From contig JBBDNB010000053.1 in NCBI GenBank assembly GCA_040877935.1, positions 1-53,600 of the forward strand: DNA of 53,600 nt. The letters run 5' to 3'. The position numbers and the translations under genes are program-made. Position 1 is the stretch's first letter. Every line of letters starts with the position of its first letter. Below are positions 24,648 to 32,540 of the stretch, piece by piece. The stretch is from Chitinophagales bacterium (GTDB lineage: Bacteria; Bacteroidota; Bacteroidia; Chitinophagales; CAIOSU01). The notes beneath the pieces are model-generated. The model was not told the origin of the DNA. It saw only the letters and a program-made list of their open reading frames with translations, and did no database searches.

Positions 24648-26378
24648 ATGAAATTTATTTGGATAGTAATCTTTAGCTTATTGTTCCTCTCATTTTCTTA
24701 TGCCCAGAAATATGATAGAAATTGGGTTTTTGGTTATAACTGTGGCATAGATTTCAATGACTTGAATAATCCAAGGGTTTTTGAGACTAATATTGATCAA
24801 TGTTATGCAACAGCAGCATCAATATCTGACAGTTCAGGAAATTTGATATTGTATTTAGGAAAACACTCAACAGATTTTAGTATTGAAATGTTTGATAGTG
24901 AAGGCACACGAATAGACAATTCAGATATTATACTTAGCAATTCTTATTTAAATGGTGCCTTTTTTCTTCCTCATCAAACTAACAGAGAGCAGTACTATTT
25001 GATTTATACAGGATCTAGGTATAATAATCCTAATTGTGACCCTATGGTTTCACTTTGTGCTAATCTTTATTACAGTTTAATAGATGTATCCTTAGATAGT
25101 AGTAGGATTATACAAAAAGACATTCCATTGGGCACTCAAGACATTTTTGAAGGTATAAATGCAGTTAAGCATTCCAATGGAAGAGATTGGTGGATAATTG
25201 CCAGAGAGCTACCAAAAGTTGGAACGTGTACAAACACATACATTACTTTTTTATTAACTACTGATGGCTTTAAAGGGCCATTTAGTCAAGATATTGGCCC
25301 TTTTTACTGTGATAAACCTTCCGATCCAGATGGAAGTATCACAATATCAAAATACGGAAACAAATTATCTTTTTACGGCACGTATTATCAAGTTTTGGAG
25401 CTTTTTGATTTTGATAGATGTGAAGGTGAACTATTTAACTATAAAAATTTAGATAGTAATAAGTTAAGTTGGATTTACGATTGTGAGTTTTCACCAAACT
25501 CAGATTTTTTATACGTAAATACTATAATATCCAATAGCAGTCCTTACTCTTCAAAACTTATGCAGTTTGACCTAAATAACAATGACAAAATCACTATTTG
25601 GTCAGATTCAAGTATAGGTCTAAATGATTTTACATTAACCCAATTAAAATTAGCGCCTGACAATAAAATTTATGTTTCTTACAGCCAAAGAGATTTTCGT
25701 TTAACGAAATTTAATCAGTATAATAATCATTTAAGCTTTATCAATTTTCCGAATAGAAAAGGAACGAGCTGTGATTTTAATCCATTTGAATTTGAATTAG
25801 CAGACAGTTCCTATGCTTTTCTTGCGTTACCTCACATGCCCAATTACAACCTCGGTCCCACGGGTATTTACAAGGCAGATGCAGGAAATGATACTTTGCT
25901 CTGCAAAAGTTATATGAATGGTGTGAAATTGGGTACACCGGCTATTGCAGGGTTGAGCTATTCATGGTCGCCTACTAAGGGGCTCGACAATTCCAGTATA
26001 GCACAACCTACTGCCAATCCAGACAGTAATATGAAATACACGCTTACTATTACAGATGACAATACAACTTCCAGTTGTAATCAAAGAAAGGATAGTGTAT
26101 TTGTAAAAGTAGAAACCTGTACGTCAATAAATGACATAAGCTCAAATGGAAAAGGGATTGTTGTCTATCCCAACCCCACCCAAAACATCCTCCATATTGA
26201 AACGACATCCGAAAATCATCAAATTCAAAATATCCAAATCATCGATATTGGTGGTAAAAACATAATTCACAGCAAACAAAGCCCTATCAACACCAGCGAA
26301 CTTTCACCCGGCATTTATTTCTACCAGGTGGAAATAAGTGGTGGGGAATTAGTGCGGGATAAGTTTGTAAAAAATTAA
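24648..26378 (+). CDS. secreted T9SS type A cargo protein
   Basis: A 576-residue protein. ATG 24648 is preferred because it puts the signal peptide (FIWIVIFSLLFLSFSYAQ) at the N-terminus; the frame is open to 24615. The N-terminal part (RNWVFGYNCGIDFNDLNNP, SISDSSGNLILY) is a propeller-like domain shared with the protein starting at 41338. A PKD-like segment follows (GLSYSWSPTKGLDNSS), then the type A sorting domain: VVYPNPTQNILHIET, IIDIGGKNI, ELSPGIYFYQV and the final DKFVKN. Export by the type IX system is expected; the function is unknown. Confidence 0.85.
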   Translation: MKFIWIVIFSLLFLSFSYAQKYDRNWVFGYNCGIDFNDLNNPRVFETNIDQCYATAASISDSSGNLILYLGKHSTDFSIEMFDSEGTRIDNSDIILSNSYLNGAFFLPHQTNREQYYLIYTGSRYNNPNCDPMVSLCANLYYSLIDVSLDSSRIIQKDIPLGTQDIFEGINAVKHSNGRDWWIIARELPKVGTCTNTYITFLLTTDGFKGPFSQDIGPFYCDKPSDPDGSITISKYGNKLSFYGTYYQVLELFDFDRCEGELFNYKNLDSNKLSWIYDCEFSPNSDFLYVNTIISNSSPYSSKLMQFDLNNNDKITIWSDSSIGLNDFTLTQLKLAPDNKIYVSYSQRDFRLTKFNQYNNHLSFINFPNRKGTSCDFNPFEFELADSSYAFLALPHMPNYNLGPTGIYKADAGNDTLLCKSYMNGVKLGTPAIAGLSYSWSPTKGLDNSSIAQPTANPDSNMKYTLTITDDNTTSSCNQRKDSVFVKVETCTSINDISSNGKGIVVYPNPTQNILHIETTSENHQIQNIQIIDIGGKNIIHSKQSPINTSELSPGIYFYQVEISGGELVRDKFVKN

Positions 26379-26433
26379 GGGTTGGAACGCTGGTGGACTG
26401 ATCTTTATGATACTCACAGATAGCTTTTTGAGC

Positions 26434-27690
26434 CTACCTGCTTTGTCTCGCATTTCTACGCTTTCCCCAGTTCGGCTTTTTTGACCTTCCTTGGTTAGAG
26501 GTTTTTGATTTTCCTTTGGAAGGACACACTTTAGTGCGGTCGTATTCATCAGGATTGCTTACCGGATAAGACTGGTTTTTCAACTCTGGTATTTGATGCC
26601 CCACTAATTTTTCAATATTGATCCAATCTTCCATTTCATCGGCAGAGCAAATGGAAATCGCCTTGCCATTTAATCCCGCCCTGCCTGTTCTGCCGATTCG
26701 GTGCACATAGGTTTCGGAAATATTGGGGATTTCAAAATTGATAACATGTGACAACCCGTCCACATCAATACCGCGAGCGGCAATATCTGTTGCTACCAGT
26801 ACGCGGGTTTTGCCATCCTTGAAATTGCTGAGTGCACGTTGACGTGCATTTTGCGATTTGTTACCGTGAATGGCTTCAGCTTTGATATTGTTTTTCAGCA
26901 AAATTTTCACCAGTTTGTCGGCTCCATACTTGGTGCGTGTAAAAACCAGCACCGAACCGATTTCTTCCTTTTCCAGCAAATACAATAAATGCGCCTTTTT
27001 GTCTTTTTGATCGACAAAATATACGTATTGTTTTACTGTATCAGCTGTAGAAACAGCAGGAGTTATATCCACTCTTTCGGGATTGATTAAAAGGCTTTGC
27101 GCGAGTTTCACAATATCATTCGGCATGGTGGCCGAAAAAAGCAGTGTTTGTCTTTTCTGCGGCAATAATTTGATGATTTTTTTCACATCGTGGATAAAAC
27201 CCATGTCGAGCATTCTATCTGCTTCATCGAGTACAAATATTTCCAAGTTGCGAAGGTTTATAAATCCCTGTTGCTGCAAATCGAGTAGTCTGCCCGGAGT
27301 GGCAATAAGGATATCTACGCCCTTTCTGAGCTTTTGGGTTTGCTGTCCCTGTTTTACTCCGCCAAATACTACTGTGTTTCTCAGCCCGGTGTATTTGCCA
27401 TAAGCTGTAAAACTTTCATCTATTTGGATTGCCAGTTCACGGGTAGGCGTAACAATCAATGCGCGGATATTTTTAGAACCCGCTTTGCTTTCATTTTTAG
27501 CCAGTAAATGTAAAATAGGCACAGCAAATGCAGCTGTTTTTCCGGTACCTGTTTGGGCGCAACCCAACAGGTCTTTGCCTTTCATTACAATAGGAATGGA
27601 TTGCTCCTGTATAGGAGTTGGTGTTTTGTAAGCTTCATCTGCCAGTGCTTTTAGCAATGCATGATTAAGCTTGAAGTCTTCAAAATTCAT
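26434..27690 (-). CDS. DEAD-box ATP-dependent RNA helicase
   Basis: A 418-residue helicase. Q motif PTPIQEQSIP, Walker A CAQTGTGKT, PTRELAIQ, motif II VLDEADRMLD, SAT in FSATMPNDI, and the RecA2 motifs VLVATDIAARGIDVDG and YVHRIGRTGRAG are all present. The last 45 residues are basic and probably bind RNA. It resembles RhlE-type helicases used in ribosome assembly and cold adaptation. A terminator-like hairpin sits in its leader. Confidence 0.94.
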   Translation of the reverse strand: MNFEDFKLNHALLKALADEAYKTPTPIQEQSIPIVMKGKDLLGCAQTGTGKTAAFAVPILHLLAKNESKAGSKNIRALIVTPTRELAIQIDESFTAYGKYTGLRNTVVFGGVKQGQQTQKLRKGVDILIATPGRLLDLQQQGFINLRNLEIFVLDEADRMLDMGFIHDVKKIIKLLPQKRQTLLFSATMPNDIVKLAQSLLINPERVDITPAVSTADTVKQYVYFVDQKDKKAHLLYLLEKEEIGSVLVFTRTKYGADKLVKILLKNNIKAEAIHGNKSQNARQRALSNFKDGKTRVLVATDIAARGIDVDGLSHVINFEIPNISETYVHRIGRTGRAGLNGKAISICSADEMEDWINIEKLVGHQIPELKNQSYPVSNPDEYDRTKVCPSKGKSKTSNQGRSKKPNWGKRRNARQSR

Positions 27691-27707
27691 TAAGTGTTTT
27701 TAAAATT

Positions 27708-27728
27708 AAAAAAAGGCGAATGCCTTTT
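27708..27728 (-). promoter_or_regulatory. terminator-like hairpin in the helicase leader
   Basis: On the minus strand AAAAGGC-ATTC-GCC is followed by seven T, with the ATG 17 bases further on. This is an intrinsic terminator shape inside the 5' leader, suggesting attenuation of the helicase gene. Confidence 0.45.
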
Positions 27729-27923
27729 GTGGTGGAAAGAATTATGCTGCAAGATACGACTTTTTTTGTCCATGTGCTTAACTTGTTGATTGATTTAATT
27801 CTGCATTAAACGCTTAGTGGTATATGTAAGCATTTGTAGATAGCAAGATTTTCTAAGCAAAATTAATAGACATACTCGATCAACAAACTATTGTAAGCAG
27901 TTAGTTATTAATGAACTAAATAG

Positions 27924-28062
27924 TGTCTGTCCATAATGTCCGATTTCTTCGTTACGCTTGCCCTGAAAACAGTCATTTACATAAGTAAACTCTTGATTTT
28001 CAGGACTACGCAAGCCTCGAACTCGAACATTCTGAAGCAGACTCTGACTTAATAGACAAACA
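27924..28062. mobile_element. MITE-like 139-bp palindromic element
   Basis: The ends are inverted: left TGTCTGTCCATAATGTC, right (reverse complement) TGTTTGTCTATTAAGTC. CTAAATAG stands directly on both sides (27916-27923 and 28063-28070), a candidate 8-bp target duplication. The interior is also nearly palindromic: CGCTTGC/GCAAGCCT arms, CCTGAAAA/TTTTCAGG, and a central TTTAC-ATAA-GTAAA. There is no transposase in it; a 67-codon minus-strand frame inside is a by-product. Confidence 0.65.
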
Positions 28063-28175
28063 CTAAATAGATGACGATTGTCTTTATACACTCGTTACCT
28101 GCAATTAATAAAGTGTTTGTAATTGAACTATAAATCTAGTAAATACTTGTCTTGTCTGTATAATCATTTTCATGC

Positions 28176-28670
28176 ATGAATTTACATCCTGAAAACAATC
28201 TGGTATTTAGTTATGGGACTTTAAAGCGAGGCTTTCCGAATCATTCTATTATGGTGAAAGCAAAAGCTTGCTACATTGCAGATGCAAGAACAAAATTCAA
28301 ATATCCATTATTACAGGCCGGTAAATGGAACGCTCCATTTATGATTCATAGTAAGAATTATCCCAATAGTTATAAGATAAAAGGTGAATTATTTGAAATT
28401 GACAAAAAGGGAATATTAGCACTTGATGAATTTGAAGGCGTTGACAAATGCTATTATAAAAGATTGAAAACTGAAATATACTACAAAACTGAAAAAGGGC
28501 ATACAATCTCGAAAATTGCATGGTGCTATTACTGTTATGAAAACTCAGCAAATTTACTAGCTAACTCATCCAGGTTTATTCCTTTTTTTGGGAAAGAAGA
28601 ATTGCATAAATATACTCCAGTGCACCTTAGACCTTCGGGCTGGAAAGACAACATATATAAATTAACGTGA
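28176..28670 (+). CDS. gamma-glutamylcyclotransferase (AIG2-like) family protein
   Basis: A 164-residue protein with the family substrate-loop motif VFSYGTLKRGFPNH near the N-terminus and the catalytic-Glu region LDEFEGVDKCYYKR at about residues 85-100. The GELFEID strand is also typical. Likely a small cytoplasmic cyclotransferase acting on gamma-glutamyl amines or peptides; the substrate is unknown. It stands alone after the MITE-like element. Confidence 0.85.
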   Translation: MNLHPENNLVFSYGTLKRGFPNHSIMVKAKACYIADARTKFKYPLLQAGKWNAPFMIHSKNYPNSYKIKGELFEIDKKGILALDEFEGVDKCYYKRLKTEIYYKTEKGHTISKIAWCYYCYENSANLLANSSRFIPFFGKEELHKYTPVHLRPSGWKDNIYKLT

Positions 28671-28721
28671 ATAATGCAGGTGACAAGTGATCATGATGGC
28701 ATATTATCAGAGAACCGTTAC

Positions 28722-29426
28722 CTAATGACAAGACCTCTCTACCTCCACCCCATCTCCCAGCACAGGACTGATGTAGGGAATGCCGAGGTTGAGTCCCCTG
28801 AGGATCAGTAAAACGGCAAAAAAGCCAATGGCAAAAGGCATGGCCTTGCGCAGTATTTTGTGGAATTTCATTTGCACCATGCCGCCTGCAAGGGAGAGCA
28901 CAAGCATCATGGGGAAGGTGCCGAGGCCAAAAACAAACATATACAACCCGCTTTCAAACACCCCTCCTGCTGCCAGTCCGGCCAGCAGGGCAATATAGAC
29001 CACCCCGCAGGGTAAAAAGCCATTTAAAATACCAATGGAATAGTAGGAAAAGGCATTGGGGTTTTTCAACAAACCGCCCAGCTTTTTAGTGATAAAAGTG
29101 TAAAATCCCCGCATCCAGTATGCTTTCTGGGTAATGCTTTCCGGGTTAATGGAAAACACGGCAATCAGCAACAGTACGATACCAATGGCAATGGAAAGGC
29201 TTTGCTGATAACCGGCAATTGAAATGCCCTTGCCCAAAAGCCCGATCAACAAGCCGGCAAGGGTATAAGTAGTCAGGCGGCCTGAATTGTAGAGTATCCT
29301 GCCCAGGAAAAACCGGGCTCTTGAAGCGGATTTCTTTCCCGGCAAAGCCAAGGCAATAGGGCCACACATTCCGGCACAGTGTACGCTGCTGAGCAAACCA
29401 AAAACAAAAGCTGTCCAGACAAACAT
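28722..29426 (-). CDS. SafE/TauE-like membrane protein of the cbb3 cluster
   Basis: A 234-residue polytopic protein with about six membrane segments, starting FVWTAFVFGLLSSVHCAGMCGPIALAL. The HCAGMCGP motif is typical of the sulfite exporter TauE/SafE-like (UreH-like) proteins encoded next to ccoGH in Bacteroidota. Copper or assembly-related transport for the oxidase is a reasonable inference. It starts 3 bases after ccoH. Confidence 0.85.
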   Translation of the reverse strand: MFVWTAFVFGLLSSVHCAGMCGPIALALPGKKSASRARFFLGRILYNSGRLTTYTLAGLLIGLLGKGISIAGYQQSLSIAIGIVLLLIAVFSINPESITQKAYWMRGFYTFITKKLGGLLKNPNAFSYYSIGILNGFLPCGVVYIALLAGLAAGGVFESGLYMFVFGLGTFPMMLVLSLAGGMVQMKFHKILRKAMPFAIGFFAVLLILRGLNLGIPYISPVLGDGVEVERSCH

Positions 29427-29429
29427 GAT

Positions 29430-29873
29430 CTATTGTTTTACGAAAACATTTTCGTCATAATAATCAATTCCATTTGCAGACCAATGTACCTTGGCACGCC
29501 ACAAACCTTCTGCCTGCTTTGAAAAATCTATGAATTGAACTCCGGCCTCATTTTTTTCAATAGGTATTTTTAGATCGTATGCTGCTTTATCGGGTTTGTA
29601 CAAATGTATTTCGCCATTTACATCATCCATATCTTCGGGAAATGTGAATGTCAGTTGGGCTTTGTCCCTATCAAATATAATCTTCAAGGGTTGTTGTAGG
29701 TTTTTAGAGTTTTGGGACCTGTCGATCTGTTGCTGATAAGAAAGGTCTTTGTCGTAATAATTTTCGGTGACCAAATCAAAATCCTGATTGACTGCTTTCG
29801 CTACCAAAACAAGCATAAACACAACAAAACTCAAGTAAAAAACGGCTGCTTTATAGCCCCAGTGAAAATTCAT
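29430..29873 (-). CDS. ccoH: FixH/CcoH family cbb3 oxidase assembly protein
   Basis: A 147-residue protein: one membrane helix (about residues 9-27, AAVFYLSFVVFMLVLVAKAV), then NQDFDLVTENYYDKDLSYQQ, the FixH signature, and a periplasmic beta domain (FTFPEDMDDVNGEIHLYKP, LWRAKVHWSANG). FixH/CcoH stabilises or assembles cbb3 oxidase. It follows ccoG after a strong hairpin (29903-29948). Confidence 0.9.
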   Translation of the reverse strand: MNFHWGYKAAVFYLSFVVFMLVLVAKAVNQDFDLVTENYYDKDLSYQQQIDRSQNSKNLQQPLKIIFDRDKAQLTFTFPEDMDDVNGEIHLYKPDKAAYDLKIPIEKNEAGVQFIDFSKQAEGLWRAKVHWSANGIDYYDENVFVKQ

Positions 29874-29902
29874 TATATCTTATTTTTAAATCAAATCCGT
29901 CT

Positions 29903-29948
29903 AAAATAAAAGTAGGGGCGCACGGCCATTCGCCCCTACTTTTATTTT
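29903..29948. repeat. 18-bp perfect inverted repeat with GTAG/CTAC, at the ccoG 3' end
   Basis: AAAATAAAAGTAGGGGCG and CGCCCCTACTTTTATTTT form a perfect 18-bp stem around the 10-base loop CACGGCCATT. It overlaps the ccoG stop codon. The A/T flanks make it a bidirectional terminator, while the GTAGGGGCG..CGCCCCTAC core looks like a REP sequence. Confidence 0.75.
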
Positions 29949-31338
29949 AAGGTGCTAAAAATTGCGTTTTCACAATATCGATGCTTTTCCCGTCTCTATA
30001 TACACCCACTTGTATTTTATTTTTCCTGCTTTCTAATTTTTCTTTCGGGATTTCTATCACCACTGCTCCATCGTACATAGATTGCGCTTCGACCAAAGGA
30101 GTTCCACCTGCAACAGTAACCTTTCCATCAATACCTTCAAGTTTCAATTCCACTTCAAAAGTTTGTGAAGTTTTATTCACCATTTGCAGCGTATATATAT
30201 TGCTGATATTTCCTTCCGAAGATTCTCTAAACAAAGTTCCCGGTGCACGCAGCAAGGTAGTTTCCACACTTGTACGTGTCAAAAGTGCCCCTGTAAGTAC
30301 AAAGAGCAAAACAATTAAAACACCGGTATATCCGAGCATTCGGGGCGACCATGCAAAAGGTTTTTTCTCTGCAATATTATTGTATGAGGCATAGCGAATC
30401 AAACCTCGAGGCTTGTCGATTTTGTCCATTACATGGTCACAGGCATCAATACATGCCGTGCAATTGATGCATTCCAGTTGTGTTCCATTTCTGATATCGA
30501 TTCCTGTAGGGCAAACCTGTACACATAAATTACAATCGATACAATCTCCCAGGTTTGGATCGGGTTCGTTCTTTTTAAGTTTGCCACGGGGTTCTCCGCG
30601 CAGCCAGTCGTAGGCAATTACTATGGAATCGCGGTCGAGCAGCACCCCTTGTAGCCGTCCGTATGGGCAAATAGTAGTGCAAACCTGTTCTCTCAAAAAT
30701 GCAAAAACACCATAAAATGCCATGGAGAAAACAATTACACCAAAGAACCCGGCTAAATGCTCTATGGGTGAACTTGTAACGATTTGCAACCATTTTTCCC
30801 GCCCTACCAGGTATGCCATAAAAGTATTGCCGATGGCAAAAGCGGAGACCAAAAAAATAATGTGTTTGCCTCCCTTTTTTATGATTTTATCCCTGTTCCA
30901 TTCCTGCTTGTCTAATTTTCGCTGTTGATTGGCATCTCCCTCTATCCAATATTCAATTCTTCTAAAAAACATTTCCATAAAGATGGTTTGCGGACAAACC
31001 CAGCCACAAAACAAACGACCATAAACTACAGTGAACAGTACTATAAATACAATGAGTGTAATCATTGCCAGGACAAATACGAAAAAATCCTGCGGCCAAA
31101 AGGGAAAGGTAAAAATGACAAATTTTCTTTCGAAAATATTGAGCATCAAAAGGGGCTGCCCGTTGATGTGAATGAAAGGAGCGGTGAAGAAAAAGATCAA
31201 CAGAAAATAGCTCAGCCATGCACGTGCATTAAAATATCTGCCAAAAGGTTTTTTGGGGAATACCCAGATTCTTTTTCCCGATTTATCTACAGTAGAAATA
31301 CTGTCTCTGAAATCTTCCTTCTCAGTATTTTCAGCCAT
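29947..31338 (-). CDS. ccoG: cytochrome c oxidase accessory protein CcoG (FixG)
   Basis: A 463-residue membrane iron-sulfur protein. About five membrane helices are present; CGWVCPQTIFMEMFFRRIEY precedes two 4Fe-4S motifs, CIDCNLCVQVCP and CINCTACIDACD. The C-terminal periplasmic Ig-like domain covers about residues 355-463. CcoG is linked to copper reduction or delivery for cbb3 oxidase. It starts 29 bases after ccoP. Confidence 0.95.
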   Translation of the reverse strand: MAENTEKEDFRDSISTVDKSGKRIWVFPKKPFGRYFNARAWLSYFLLIFFFTAPFIHINGQPLLMLNIFERKFVIFTFPFWPQDFFVFVLAMITLIVFIVLFTVVYGRLFCGWVCPQTIFMEMFFRRIEYWIEGDANQQRKLDKQEWNRDKIIKKGGKHIIFLVSAFAIGNTFMAYLVGREKWLQIVTSSPIEHLAGFFGVIVFSMAFYGVFAFLREQVCTTICPYGRLQGVLLDRDSIVIAYDWLRGEPRGKLKKNEPDPNLGDCIDCNLCVQVCPTGIDIRNGTQLECINCTACIDACDHVMDKIDKPRGLIRYASYNNIAEKKPFAWSPRMLGYTGVLIVLLFVLTGALLTRTSVETTLLRAPGTLFRESSEGNISNIYTLQMVNKTSQTFEVELKLEGIDGKVTVAGGTPLVEAQSMYDGAVVIEIPKEKLESRKNKIQVGVYRDGKSIDIVKTQFLAP

Positions 31339-31367
31339 AATGCTATTTCAATTCAGAACAGTTTTAT

Positions 31368-32342
31368 TTAAATTTCGTTCTCATTTTCTATTTTGTTTTT
31401 TTCCACCTCAGGCTCTGCAATTTCCCCTTCTGCTGCATCAGCTTCCTGTTCTTCAGGCACTTCTGCTTCCTCTTCCTCCCACAATTCGCCCTCTGGCTCT
31501 TTTGCAATAGATGGATCTGCAGGATCCATACTCAATATATAACTGGCGACCTGTTGCATCTCCAAAGGTTTTAGCTGTGCCTGCCAGGAAATCATACCAT
31601 TCTGGGGTCTTCCGTACTTTATCACTTCAAATACGTTTTTTACGCCTCCACCATTCAACCAATAATCATCCGTGAGATTGGGGCCAATTCCACCTTCGCC
31701 TTCAGCACCGTGACAAGCCGCACAATTGATCATATAAACTTGTTTCCCCTTGCCCAGGTCTGCTGTCGAATTCAGAACAGTCACATTTGTTTCATCCACC
31801 CCTTGTGCAGCTTTTTTCAGATATTCATCACGAGCTACCTCAGCTTGTGCAATTTCCTTTTCGTATTCATCCAGCATTAAATCACCACTGCCAGAAACAT
31901 GGTAATGAAACAAATAGACGCCCGACCAAATGATTGAAACATAAAAAAGCCATTTCCACCAGGGTGGCAGGTTGTTGTCCAGTTCCCTGATGCCATCATA
32001 ATCATGATCCATTTCTATTTCATGCTCTTGCTCAACGGGAACAATGTCGGTGAGTTTCTCTTCTACATTTTGCCAGAATTTATCCACGACAGGCACTTCA
32101 TCTTCTTTCCACAGGCCGCGCTCTTTAAGTATCTTTTCTCTCATGTCACTTATTTCACCCATCAACTGGGAGAACATGACAATTACCGTGAAAAAAACAA
32201 TTAAAAGCGCCAACAATATAGCGCCTAATATGATTTGCTCCTCATATTTTTCAGAAAAGGGAATGGGGCTATCTGCCTGTGCAAAAGCTTGATTCAAGGC
32301 TGAAAATATCAGCAAGCAAGTAAAGAGGGTTTTATTTTTCAT
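31368..32342 (-). CDS. ccoP: cbb3-type cytochrome c oxidase subunit III (CcoP), one haem
   Basis: An approximately 324-residue protein. The start is ATG 32342, giving a cleavable signal peptide (KNKTLFTCLLIFSALNQAFA) and only 11 bases of overlap with ccoQ; the frame is open to 32390. A membrane helix follows, then the CcoP signature LDNNLPPWWKWLFYVSIIWS and one cytochrome c motif CAACH at about residue 207. Proteobacterial CcoP has two haems; here there is one. The C-terminal tail is very acidic. Confidence 0.93.
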   Translation of the reverse strand: MKNKTLFTCLLIFSALNQAFAQADSPIPFSEKYEEQIILGAILLALLIVFFTVIVMFSQLMGEISDMREKILKERGLWKEDEVPVVDKFWQNVEEKLTDIVPVEQEHEIEMDHDYDGIRELDNNLPPWWKWLFYVSIIWSGVYLFHYHVSGSGDLMLDEYEKEIAQAEVARDEYLKKAAQGVDETNVTVLNSTADLGKGKQVYMINCAACHGAEGEGGIGPNLTDDYWLNGGGVKNVFEVIKYGRPQNGMISWQAQLKPLEMQQVASYILSMDPADPSIAKEPEGELWEEEEAEVPEEQEADAAEGEIAEPEVEKNKIENENEI

Positions 32343-32538
32343 TGGACGTTTCATGATTTTGCTTTTCTTTTTTTGATTGACCTTCATCAAAAGGGAGGTT
32401 TTCCATTTTTTTGATCTTATCTTTTTTATACATCATTACCCACAGGATCATGATTATGAAGAAAAGAAAGAACAAAACAAATGATATGACCGGAAAAAGT
32501 CCTATATCTTGAATTGATCTTAATACATCTTTATACAT
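32332..32538 (-). CDS. ccoQ: small cbb3 oxidase subunit CcoQ (FixQ)
   Basis: A 68-residue protein with one membrane helix (about 15-37, FPVISFVLFFLFFIIMILWV) and a basic cytoplasmic tail (YKKDKIKKMENLPFDEG). Size, topology and position between ccoNO and ccoP identify it. It starts 2 bases after the ccoNO stop. Confidence 0.85.
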   Translation of the reverse strand: MYKDVLRSIQDIGLFPVISFVLFFLFFIIMILWVMMYKKDKIKKMENLPFDEGQSKKEKQNHETSNEK

Positions 32539-32540
32539 AA

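Larger units (their letters stand above)
27691..28175. other. 485-base gap with a MITE-like element
   Basis: Holds the helicase leader hairpin (27708-27728), a probable -7 element on the minus strand at 27749-27756 (TATCTTGC) and the MITE-like repeat at 27924-28062. The rest is AT-rich and shows nothing recognisable. Confidence 0.7.

Noticed and set aside
27888-28091. 67-residue protein on the minus strand
   Set aside because: It lies across the palindromic MITE-like element and arises from its inverted repeats.
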